The translations under genes and the position numbers were made by a program. DNA of 64,000 nucleotides from M3007 sp044350425 (GTDB lineage Bacteria > Bacteroidota > Bacteroidia > Chitinophagales > Saprospiraceae), in assembly GCA_044350425.1 (NCBI GenBank), contig JBILHS010000010.1:20125-84124 (forward strand), given 5' to 3'. Each line of letters begins with the position of its first letter. Positions within the stretch are counted from its first letter, which is position 1. Positions 18,063 to 26,800 of this stretch are shown here, piece after piece. The notes under the pieces are model-generated. The model searched no databases. It saw only the letters and a list, made by a program, of their open reading frames with translations, and was not told the DNA's origin.

Positions 18063-18455
18063 TCACTTCCAGAGGGGCTCAATTTCCCAATTATCAGGAA
18101 ATCCCATTGCCCGTTTGTCAACCTGTGGGTATTTGGAAAACAGTGCAGATAATCTTTGCTTGAAATGATGACCAGGATTTACGGTCTCCAGCAAAAAGCA
18201 AACAATTGAAAACATGAAGTAGCACTGACGATTACTTACAGTACTATCTAACAGCCAGACTTTTGTTGGGTTGGATGGTCTTACAGGTTGGATTCTCATC
18301 ACGCGATTCCAGAGTCGAGTATGGTGGGCGCATACGTTTCTCAAATAGACAATGCTGTGAATCCAGTCATCTTGGATCATTAATCCTCGACTTTGGAGCA
18401 ACTGCAATTGCGCTTCGAAGCTAAGCGCAGGTTTGGCGTAAGGGGATTTTGCCAT
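18063..18455 (-). pseudogene. Abi_2-like abortive infection gene, internally deleted
   Basis: The 130-residue product starts with the Abi_2 N-terminal signature (YAKPALSFEAQLQLLQSRGL), then jumps straight to the C-terminal signature (HSIVYLRNVCAHHTRLWNR). Normal members have roughly 150-170 residues between these, including the YYR segment, so an in-frame internal deletion is likely. Intact relatives (AbiD/AbiF type) are phage-defence proteins containing an HEPN-like RNxxxH motif, here RNVCAH. I placed the start at 18455; an ATG at 18515 is also possible because a TACCTTTG box sits 7 nt before it. It may be a remnant or a functional mini-HEPN protein. It neighbours a broken methylase gene. 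Confidence 0.65.
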
Positions 18456-18522
18456 GGTATTAAAAAAGAAAGCTTGCCCTAAGCGCGCTGTTCTTATGGG
18501 AAGCGGGGCAAGCATGTTGCTG

Positions 18523-18530
18523 CAAAGGTA
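18523..18530 (-). promoter_or_regulatory. -7 box of the Abi_2-like gene (TACCTTTG)
   Basis: On the minus strand TACCTTTG fits the Bacteroidota -7 consensus, and an ATG follows after 7 nt. This would give an almost leaderless transcript starting the reading frame at 18515, or a 60-nt leader for the ATG at 18455. Confidence 0.5.
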
Positions 18531-18563
18531 ATCACAATTTCCTTTTTTCCAAATGACTCGGCA

Positions 18564-21550
18564 TCACCTCTTCCCCACCAGCCCCTCATACAACCCAAAC
18601 AACCAGGCCACCCGCTTTGCCTCCGTCTCAAAAGCTTTCAATACCCCGTAGCAAGCATCCACCGCCTGGTCCAGTGCCTCGTGGGCAGTCAGTAAATCAG
18701 CGGGCATAAGATTGGGGTCATAAAGTTTGGCGAGGGAATCCCCCAGGGCAAACGCATGAAATATAATGTGTAATTAAAGCTGCAGAGCAGCGAAACGTCT
18801 GTAGTACATGATAAAAGCAGAATTATCGGAGGTGCAGCGCACCGAAGCAATCGTCCAGGGTTCCGGTGCGCTGCACCTCCAATTCAATTTTTGCCATTTT
18901 TCTACAGACGTTGCGCCGCTCTGCGGCTTTTTAACTCAAATATTCATGCGTCTGCCCTGAGGGAATCCCCTTTGTCCTGATAGTTTTTGCGAATGTCCAG
19001 CACCGCCTGCGCCGCAGATTCTACCAGCGATTGTTGCAAAGATGTGGCTGCGGTCGGAAAGGGGAAGTTGTTGTAGACAATGTCCTTAGAGTAGCGGTAG
19101 TCACTTTTTAAACGCCCGCAGACTGAACGCACCCAGGCCATGTGCATTTTTGAAATTAGTACACCAAAATGAAATATGTCAGAGTTTGGAATCAGGTGGA
19201 CCGAATCGCTGGAAAGCGTTTCTGGTTCTATGAATCCAATTGGGATGTAACGTCGCTTTTCGCTAGAAACTCGCGGAATCAGCAAGTAGTTTTTAAGTGG
19301 AAAATTCTCGACGTGAAATCTCGTCGGTTTTTCGGCCAATTTTTTGGTCGGTGTGCTTTTACTGGCAAGCCTAAATTTCTGTACAGCCTCTACCCGCGCC
19401 CATACTTCGGGCATGGTTTTCAGCACCTCATCTTTTTCATTGCCAAGCCAAAGGCACCAACGCTCCCAGCCGTTGATGAATTCATCGGCACCAATCCAGC
19501 GCCGAAAATACTTGGCGGCGGCAGGTTCTTTTTTCAAAAACTCATCACGCTCATCAGTCATAAAAAGGTAGTTGCCGGCATCAATTGGCTTGTTCCCGAT
19601 TGACATCTCCCGAACATCACACAGAGGTTTTTGCCGGGAGCGTACGACTACATCTCCGGCCTCCACAAGATAAGGGTTGATATTTTTTACTTCCGAAACA
19701 GTTGGCTCTCCTTTGATGTCAGCATATTCGAAAAGCAGTTTTCGCGCGATTTTTTGTTTTCCAAAACCAACAATGATGCAGTATACCGCAGCCACACCGG
19801 GGGCTTCGTTCATCCATTTAAAAGTCTGATGTGCGAAGTGGATTTTCACTCCGTACTTTTCAAGCAGTGTACCCCACAACATCCCGACTTGCTCGCCCTG
19901 TGCGATTGAATTGGTACTGACGAAAGCTGCGCGCGTATTAGGATGGGTGTTTAAATATTGGGCGGCCTTTAAATACCAGCCCGTCACGTAATCCAGTGTG
20001 CCGGAGCCAGCTTCGTTGCCAAAAAGGGTTTTAATCTCCTCCCGCTGTTCGTCGCTCATAATTTTTGAGCCAGAAAAGGGTGGATTTCCGATGATGAAAT
20101 CAAAGCTACCCAAGTCCAGCCAGTCCATTGTCAGCGCATTTCCCGTCACCACTTTAGCCGCCTCGTCTATCGGCACAGACTTTAAATGCGTATGGAATGC
20201 CGTATTAAGCAGCCGGTTACATTGGTGCTTGGTAAGCCAGAGCGCCACTTGTGCGATGAGGGCCGACACAGGTTTGATTTCCATGCCGCTGAAATTTTCG
20301 AGCCGCACATTTTCAAGCATTGAGATGTCGAGCACCTGTTGGTCGCCTTGCAGGAGGCGGGCGGTTTCGAGGTCGAGTAAGCGGAGTTCCCGGTAGGTAA
20401 CCACCAGGAAGTTGCCGCAGCCACATGCGGGGTCGAGAAATTGGAGTCGGCTGATTTTTTGTCGAAAGGCTTCCAGTTTTTTGCGGTCCCGGCGAGCCAG
20501 GCGGAATTCTTCTCGTAAATCATCCAGGAACAAGGGTTCCAGCAGTCGCAAGATGTTCCGTTCCGAAGTGTAGTGCGCGCCAAGGCTCCGCCGCTCGGTT
20601 TCTTCCAGCGCTTCCTGGAACAGCGAACCAAAGATTTCGGGACTGATCTGCGCCCAATCGAACAGGTCGCCGCAGCCAAGCACGGCATTTCGGATGCCTG
20701 AGAGGGACGGCGGCGTTCGGGTTAATTTTTCTGCAAACAGGCCACCGTTGACGTAGGGGAATTGGCGAATCGGATCGACAGCATCATGTTGCCGTAAGCG
20801 GAAAGGCGTATTAAGCACCTCGAAAATCTGTTCCAGACTTTCACCAATATCGGATCCATTGTCGAGGGTATGTTTTTCAATAAAGTTTGAAAATTGCTTC
20901 GGCTCAAAGATTCCGGTGTCTTCCGCAAATACGCAGAACAGGATTCGGACGAGCAGCAGTTCGAGGTCGTGACCACGATAGCCAGCACTATGCAGGGTTT
21001 TGTACACATTACTGATACGCAACACGGCCTCGAGATTGGCCTTTTCCTCCTGCTCACGCGCCAGGTCAGCATATTCGGGCATGAATGCGAAAACCTCGAG
21101 ATGCCGTGGGAGTTCGGAGAGCAATACTTCAACATACCCAATGTGGGGCACACCTTCTAGATTTGTCGCTTCTGCATTTAAGTCATACACCCGAAAACGT
21201 TTGAAGTTGCATACTACCAACGTACGCGGACGGTCTTCCTTAGAAAGCCCTGCGATGTATTCCTCCGCTTGTCGGAGGGCATCATCAAAGTCTTCGGGGC
21301 GGTCTTTGCTGGCGGATTTGTGCTCCACGAGCAGCTTACCTTTCCAAAGCAGGTCAATAAATCCCTGCCGGTTGCCGTCGCGTTTGACGCGTGCCTCATG
21401 GTTCGCATAGCGGATGCGTTGAAGCCCAAAAATTTCAAAAAAGCGATCCCAGAAAGAGTGCGCCTCGCCTTTTTCATCACGTACATGGAGCTAATCCATG
21501 ATGAAGGCTTCGGCTCTGTGGCGGTAGGTGTCCCATTGGAGATTGGTCAT
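18564..21550 (-). pseudogene. MmeI/TaqI-type class I DNA methylase (type IIG-like), doubly disrupted
   Basis: The readable core (18944-21328) has the family features: the LVEHKS nuclease-domain motif, the SAM motif DPACGCGNFL, catalytic NPPF and a target-recognition region. The true start is the ATG at 21550 (MTNLQWDTYRHRAEAF), 4 nt after a TACCTTCG box, but codon 20 is TAG (21491-21493). Beyond it the frame continues with FWDRFFEIFG and FIDLLWKGKLLVEHKS, the expected N-terminus. At the other end a 215-bp palindromic element (18744-18959) interrupts the gene; deleting it with one target copy restores the frame GDSLAKLYDPNLMP through to FGLYEGLV and a TGA at 18564. Intact relatives are combined restriction-modification enzymes. 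This copy is probably inactive, although the core may be expressed from a GTG at 21328. Confidence 0.88.
18744..18959. mobile_element. MITE-like palindromic element with target duplication
   Basis: The ends 18744-18802 and 18900-18959 are imperfect inverted repeats of about 58 bp (left CAGGGCAAACGCATGAA, right TTCATGCGTCTGCCCTG). An inner perfect 17-bp hairpin pairs 18828-18844 with 18864-18880. The sequence AGGGAATCCCC occurs directly on both sides (18733-18743 and 18960-18970), as a target duplication of 11-12 bp. There is no coding capacity, so it would be a non-autonomous element. It interrupts the DNA methylase gene. Confidence 0.82.
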
Positions 21551-21554
21551 AGGG

Positions 21555-21562
21555 CGAAGGTA
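21555..21562 (-). promoter_or_regulatory. -7 box of the methylase gene (TACCTTCG)
   Basis: On the minus strand this fits the TAnnTTTG-type box and ends only 4 nt before the ATG at 21550. It supports 21550 as the original start of the disrupted methylase gene. Confidence 0.5.
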
Positions 21563-21584
21563 GAAAAGTAGGTTAATAGGTAAG

Positions 21585-21656
21585 AAGCAAATTACAACAA
21601 GTAGAACAAGGCATGTTCAACTTGCCCACTTTAAACTTGAAACTTGAAACTTGCTT
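21585..21656. repeat. Imperfect palindrome with AAACTTG tandem repeat
   Basis: Three exact tandem copies of AAACTTG lie at 21633-21653. The whole segment folds back imperfectly (AAGCAA...TTGCTT outer, CAAGTAGAAC with GTTCAACTTG inner). It lies in the divergent promoter region of the methylase gene and ruvX and is another example of 7-nt word structure. Confidence 0.7.
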
Positions 21657-21667
21657 TTTTCTTTTCC

Positions 21668-21675
21668 TACCTTTG
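21668..21675 (+). promoter_or_regulatory. ruvX promoter -7 box (TACCTTTG)
   Basis: Exact TAnnTTTG match, with a TTG about 21 nt further upstream as a possible -33 element. The ATG follows after 8 nt, implying a leaderless or very short leader transcript. Confidence 0.6.
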
Positions 21676-21683
21676 CTCCAACT

Positions 21684-22106
21684 ATGGGACGCATCTTAGC
21701 AATAGATTTTGGATTAAAACGCACAGGCATCGCGGTGACCGACCCTTTGAAAATCATCGCCAGTGCGCTGACCACCGTTCCTACGCATGAGGTCCTGGAT
21801 TTTCTTCAGAAATATTGTGCCGAAGAGGAGGTGGATCATTTTGTATTGGGGCTTCCGTTGCACATGGATGGAAATCCTGCCCAGATCGCACCGCAGGCTG
21901 ACGCTTTTTCGGAGCGGTTGCAAAAACTTTTCCCGGAAAAGAAAGTTATTCGTCAGGATGAGCGAAATACCTCCAATGACGCCAAAAGGATCATCCTTCA
22001 GAGTGGCATTAAGAAACAGAAAAGGCGGGATAAAATGCTCGTAGACAAAATTGCCGCGGCCTTGATTTTGGAGCAGTATATGGAGGAAACCTACTGGCGG
22101 GACTGA
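21684..22106 (+). CDS. ruvX: Putative pre-16S rRNA nuclease / Holliday junction resolvase-like YqgF
   Basis: A 140-residue YqgF/RuvX protein with an RNase H-like fold. It starts MGRILAIDFGLKRTGIAV, where Asp8 is the first catalytic acid. HFVLGLPLHMDGNPAQ and the late acidic pair in RQDERNTSNDAK and DKIAAALILEQY complete the family pattern. The E. coli member matures the 5' end of 16S rRNA; others were described as resolvases. The start at 21684 is fixed by the family N-terminus and by the TACCTTTG box 8 nt before it. def follows 93 nt downstream on the same strand. Confidence 0.92.
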   Translation: MGRILAIDFGLKRTGIAVTDPLKIIASALTTVPTHEVLDFLQKYCAEEEVDHFVLGLPLHMDGNPAQIAPQADAFSERLQKLFPEKKVIRQDERNTSNDAKRIILQSGIKKQKRRDKMLVDKIAAALILEQYMEETYWRD

Positions 22107-22199
22107 TCTGAAAAACCAGACTGTTTGGGTGGGCGAGCGACTGCGAAACCTGAACTATTGAATCAATCAAAGCATCAAATCAAACCATAAATAGTATCC

Positions 22200-22772
22200 A
22201 TGCTGCTTCCAGTGTATGCCTACGGGCAACCCGTATTAAAAAAAGTATCTGCCGTTATAGATTCGGAATATCCTGACCTTCAGGCGCTTATATCCAATAT
22301 GTGGGATACCATGTACCACGCCGATGGGGTTGGGATTGCTGCCCCACAGGTTGGGTATGCCATCCGGCTTTTTGTGATTGATACTGGAGAGGTCAATCGT
22401 AAAGCGGAGGAGTTGTCCCCGACAGATACCCCCTTCAAGCAGGTTTTTATCAATGCCCAAATGCTGGAGGAAACGAGTACGCCCTGGACCTACGAAGAGG
22501 GCTGTCTGAGTATCCCGGACGTGCGTGGGGATGTAGAACGACCTGCAGGGATCCGCATCCGTTGGCAGGACGAAAATTTTCAGGAACACGAGGCTGAGTT
22601 CACGGGCATCAACGCCCGGGTCATCCAGCATGAGTATGACCATATTGAAGGTATCCTTTTCACCGAAAGGCTAAAACCGCTCAAAAAGCGCCTGATTCAG
22701 CGCAGAATGGAGGCGATTCGGGCCGGAAAGATCCAGACAGATTATAGAATGAAGTTCTACAACGGGCGGTGA
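22200..22772 (+). CDS. def: Peptide deformylase
   Basis: A 190-residue enzyme that removes the formyl group from the N-terminal methionine of new proteins. All three signature motifs are present: GVGIAAPQ at 43-50, EGCLS at 100-104 with the metal-binding Cys, and HEYDH at 144-148 with two metal-binding His and the catalytic Glu. The length and the loop insertion before EGCLS fit the Bacteroidota form. It lies downstream of ruvX and could be in the same transcription unit, with 93 nt between them. Confidence 0.96.
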   Translation: MLLPVYAYGQPVLKKVSAVIDSEYPDLQALISNMWDTMYHADGVGIAAPQVGYAIRLFVIDTGEVNRKAEELSPTDTPFKQVFINAQMLEETSTPWTYEEGCLSIPDVRGDVERPAGIRIRWQDENFQEHEAEFTGINARVIQHEYDHIEGILFTERLKPLKKRLIQRRMEAIRAGKIQTDYRMKFYNGR

Positions 22773-22850
22773 GTAAAATGTCTCAGACCTTACAAGTTTT
22801 TGTTATGGTATAAAAGTTGCTGGGTGTGTTCTAATAAATCTACGCACACC

Positions 22851-23513
22851 ATGCTTCGCTATCTTGATATTCTAGTTGCCGACCACCACCCGATCTTTGT
22901 AGCCGGGTTGCGGTCTTTGCTGTCTAACACCGGCAGCGAGCAATTTTCCTTCAACATCAAAGGAGTGGCCACCAACGGCTTCCAGGTTGCAGAATATCTG
23001 GGCAATTCCCAACCAGATCTTTTTTTACTCGACCCAGAGCTTCCGGATGCAGAGGGCTTAAAGATCCTTTCCGCAGTAAAGCAAAACGGTTCGAAAACCC
23101 GTATCCTCATTCTCGATGATTCCGGCGATCCAACGCATATTCAGGCTGCATTCAGGGCCGGTGCGGATGGATATATGCTTAAAACAGGTTCTCAGGACGA
23201 ATTGTTACAAGCAGTAGGGGAACTTGCGGAAGGCCGTACTTTTGTAGGGCAGGGTCTGATGCCCATGACATTTCAAAGGGAAGCCGAGGACCTTGCGCCG
23301 GATCTTAAGTTTGCCAAGGATCATGGACTGACCCGCCGTGAGCTGGAAATTCTAAAACTCATTGGGCAGGCGCTCAACAACAAGGAGATCTCAGACCGAA
23401 TTTATATCAGCGACCAGACCGCCAGCGTACACCGCAAAAATATCATGCGCAAATTGGGGGTGAATAGCACCGGAACCTTGATCAAGATGGCTTTCGAAAA
23501 TCATCTGGTCTGA
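22851..23513 (+). CDS. NarL/LuxR-type response regulator
   Basis: A 220-residue two-component regulator. The receiver domain (residues 1-125) has the acidic pocket (VADHHP) and a phosphorylatable Asp61 in DLFLLDPELPDAEG; the pocket reads DHH rather than the common DD. The C-terminal LuxR-type DNA-binding domain (about 155-215) contains LTRRELEILKLIGQALNNKE and the recognition helix region. The start at 22851 (MLRYLDILVADHHP) fits the receiver start. No histidine kinase gene is adjacent, so the kinase is elsewhere and the targets are unknown. The neighbouring large surface protein at 23820 is a possible target by proximity only. Confidence 0.88.
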   Translation: MLRYLDILVADHHPIFVAGLRSLLSNTGSEQFSFNIKGVATNGFQVAEYLGNSQPDLFLLDPELPDAEGLKILSAVKQNGSKTRILILDDSGDPTHIQAAFRAGADGYMLKTGSQDELLQAVGELAEGRTFVGQGLMPMTFQREAEDLAPDLKFAKDHGLTRRELEILKLIGQALNNKEISDRIYISDQTASVHRKNIMRKLGVNSTGTLIKMAFENHLV

Positions 23514-23819
23514 TTTTTTAGTACATAAAAGTAATACTATTGCTTGTCTGTTCTATCTTCGCACTCAGTTTTGGTGAGCAATTTGCGCTTTTTTTAGCGT
23601 AGCATTAAATTAACCTTGTTCTGGTAGGTACTTTTTGCTGGTAGGCATTGTTTTTGCTGTACCATTAAAAGTATTGGCACAGTTTTTTCTTTGGGAAAAC
23701 GCTGCTCAGTTCATTACGTTTTTTTTAACTTTGTCGCGTTTTTGAAAAACCAGCTAGATGGCGGGTTCCATTTTAATAAACTTCAGTTGATCGACTACAT
23801 TTCTAATCAGTTTTTACTC
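23514..23819 (+). promoter_or_regulatory. 306-bp leader region of the large surface protein gene
   Basis: AT-rich intergenic DNA with several boxes resembling the Bacteroidota -7 element: TATCTTCG at 23554-23561, TACTTTTTG near 23631 and TAACTTTG at 23726-23733. The last leaves a leader of about 90 nt before the ATG at 23820. Two similar words, GGTAGGTACTTTTTGCTGG and GGTAGGCATTGTTTTTGCTG, repeat once. No gene is seen here. Confidence 0.4.
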
Positions 23820-26800
23820 ATGAAAAAAGCGAATTCTACACTCTTTATTAATTTGACGGGATGGACGCTTGCCTTGGCTTTATCGCTTTCAGTCAACTTT
23901 GTCGCGAACGCTCAATGCAATATGATCTGCAATGATTTGGTGCAGATTTCTCTGGATGACGATTGTCAAACGGAAATTTTACCGGATATGATCCTGGAGG
24001 GCAACGGATGCCCCAATGGTAATTTCCAGGTACAGGCAAAAATAAATGGCGCATGGACGCCTGCGACGGGTAATTTTGTTGCCACCGCCGCCCATATCAA
24101 CCTCACACTCCAGATTCGGGTCAGAGACCTTATCTCGCTGAATTCATGCACTGGATTTGCGCACATTGAGGACAAGTTGGCACCAGTCATCGGCTGCGAA
24201 AACATTTCTTTGAACTGTGCAATCACGGATTATACCCCGGACTATCTGCAAAATGTGCTGAACATTTCGCAGGCTTACCCTTCAGTAGATGAAAATTGCA
24301 CGGCAACCACGCTCTCTTTTATAGACACCTATTTTGATCTGGGTTGTAACGGCAGCATCAATGGATTTTCAGATGTAAGTGCCTACGTGATCCGTAAATG
24401 GACCGTTGTGGATGAAAGTGGCAACTCGGCTACCTGCGATCAGTTCCTCTATTTCGATCGTCTCCATGCAGCGGATGTGTTTTTCCCGGCTGATGTGACC
24501 GTAGACTGCTCCAATCCAAACACCAGCCCGGCTTCTACAGGTGCTCCTTACGTAAAGGAATTTGGTGTTAACTTTGATATCTGGCCCAATGGCACTTTCT
24601 GCGAGCTGAACGGCACCTATAAGGATCTGCCCTTACTGATCTGTGATGGAACGACCAAGATCCTTCGTACCTGGACGATCTACGACTGGTGCAGGCCCAC
24701 AAGCCCAACCAATCCGCTCACGCACGTTCAAATCGTCATGGTGCTGGACAATCAGGGCCCTGAATTGGAATGTCCTGAAAATCTTACCGTGGGCACCAAT
24801 CCAAATGATTGCCAACTCGATTTTGACCTTCCGGATGTATTTGTAACGGACAATTGTTCACGTCTTGCCAGTATCGAAGCCCAATGGCTGGATTACAACG
24901 GGGTCGGGCAGTCTATTTATGGAACATTCACTACTTTCCCGGGCAACAACCCCTGGGATCGTGATACACTTGCGGTATTGGGCTACGCCAATAATCTTGG
25001 TATAGGCGTTACGCAGGTGAAGTATATTATTAAGGACAATTGTGGCAACAGCACCGTTTGCATCTTTGATGTAAATGTTGAAGACAGCACACCGCCTACG
25101 GTTGCCTGTGATCAAACCACGCAGGTGGGTTTGGTGTCTGACGGTACGGCATTCGTGAATGCAAGTACTTTTGATGATGGATCTTACGACAACTGCTCTC
25201 CGGTCTTTTTCAAAGCCCGCCGCATGGATCCAAACGGTTGTCAGGACAATACAGTGTTTGATGATCAGGTCAAATTCTGCTGCGAGGACGTGGGCGATAC
25301 CATCCGCGTGATTCTTCGTGTTTACGACGTACCGGTTCCTGCAGGCCCTGTGGATCTCGAATTTGAAGAGTTACACTCCAACGATTGCATGATCCTTGCC
25401 CTGGTGGAGGACAAGATCAAGCCGACGTGCCTGCCTCCCAATAACTTCACTGTGAATTGTGAAAACTTCGATCCAAGCCTTTGGGTTTATGGAAAACCAG
25501 AGGTTTATGACAATTGCTGTCTGGATTCAACCAAAGTATATCAGGGCCAGGTCGGTCTGACGCATTCAGTGAGCTATACCCAGTTTGATACCGTTTGTAA
25601 CAAAGGTACCATCACACGTACTTTCCGCGCCTGGGATTGCTATGGCCAAAGCAGCCAATGCACTCAACGCATCATTGTAAATTACAACCAGAATTACTAC
25701 GTAAAATTCCCGAACGATGCCATTGTGACCGTGTGTAACGGTACCGGCGTTTATGGCGAACCAAGTTTCTTCGGCGAAGATTGTGAATTGCTTGCAGTTT
25801 CTTTCCAGGACGAGATATTCACGGTGGTTACAGATGCCTGCTTTAAGATCGAGCGTACCTGGCAGATCATTAACTGGTGCACTTACAACCCGAATGCAGG
25901 CTTTATTTATGTAGACAATCCGAATCCGAATCCGATCTCGAATGCTGCTGCAAATCTGGCGGGTCCAACGGTTTCAGCGCCCGGAACCTTACCACCCTGG
26001 ACTGCTACGAAAGTAAAGATCAATCCAACGGATCCTGCTGTTAAGGATTACAGTGACTACTGGCAGAAAAATGCAAATGGTTACCGCTACAAGCAGATCA
26101 TTAAGATTGTTGACGGACAGGCGCCCACCGGGACCTATGTTACCCCGAACTGTGGAAACCAAAACTGGCTGACCGCCAACAACGCACTTCTTTGGAATGA
26201 ATCATACTGGTGGGATAATAATATTCAGACGCATGACCTCTGCGAAGAGCCTACCGATCTGAGCATTACCGCTACGGATGCTTGTTCCGGTGCGAATGTA
26301 AACATCGAATACCTCCTTTTCCTGGATCTGGATGGTGATGGCACCATGGAGACGGTGATCAACTCTGTGAACACGGGCATTGCTGGCCTCGGCTGGAACA
26401 ATGTATTGTACAACAACCTGAATACTCCGAATTTCTCCGGAGGTACTTCACGGCAGTTTGATGGTCGTCCGGTATCCAACAATCAAAAATTTGGATTTGC
26501 CATTCAGGAAACGGTGAACGGTAACAATAAGATCGGTTCAGTTCGCTGGAACACCCAGCAGCAACAGAACACCTACGCTGTGCCTGAGTTGCCACATGGT
26601 ACCCACAAGATCAAGTGGTTTATTACCGATGGTTGTGGCAACAACAAAGAATACGAATATACTTTCACCGTGAAAGATTGTAAGGCGCCTACCGTGGTTT
26701 GCCTGAACGGACTTTCTGTGAATATTATGCCAACCGGTATGATTCAGTTGTGGGCATCAGACTTCCTTCAATACACGGATGATAACTGTACGCCTTCTAA

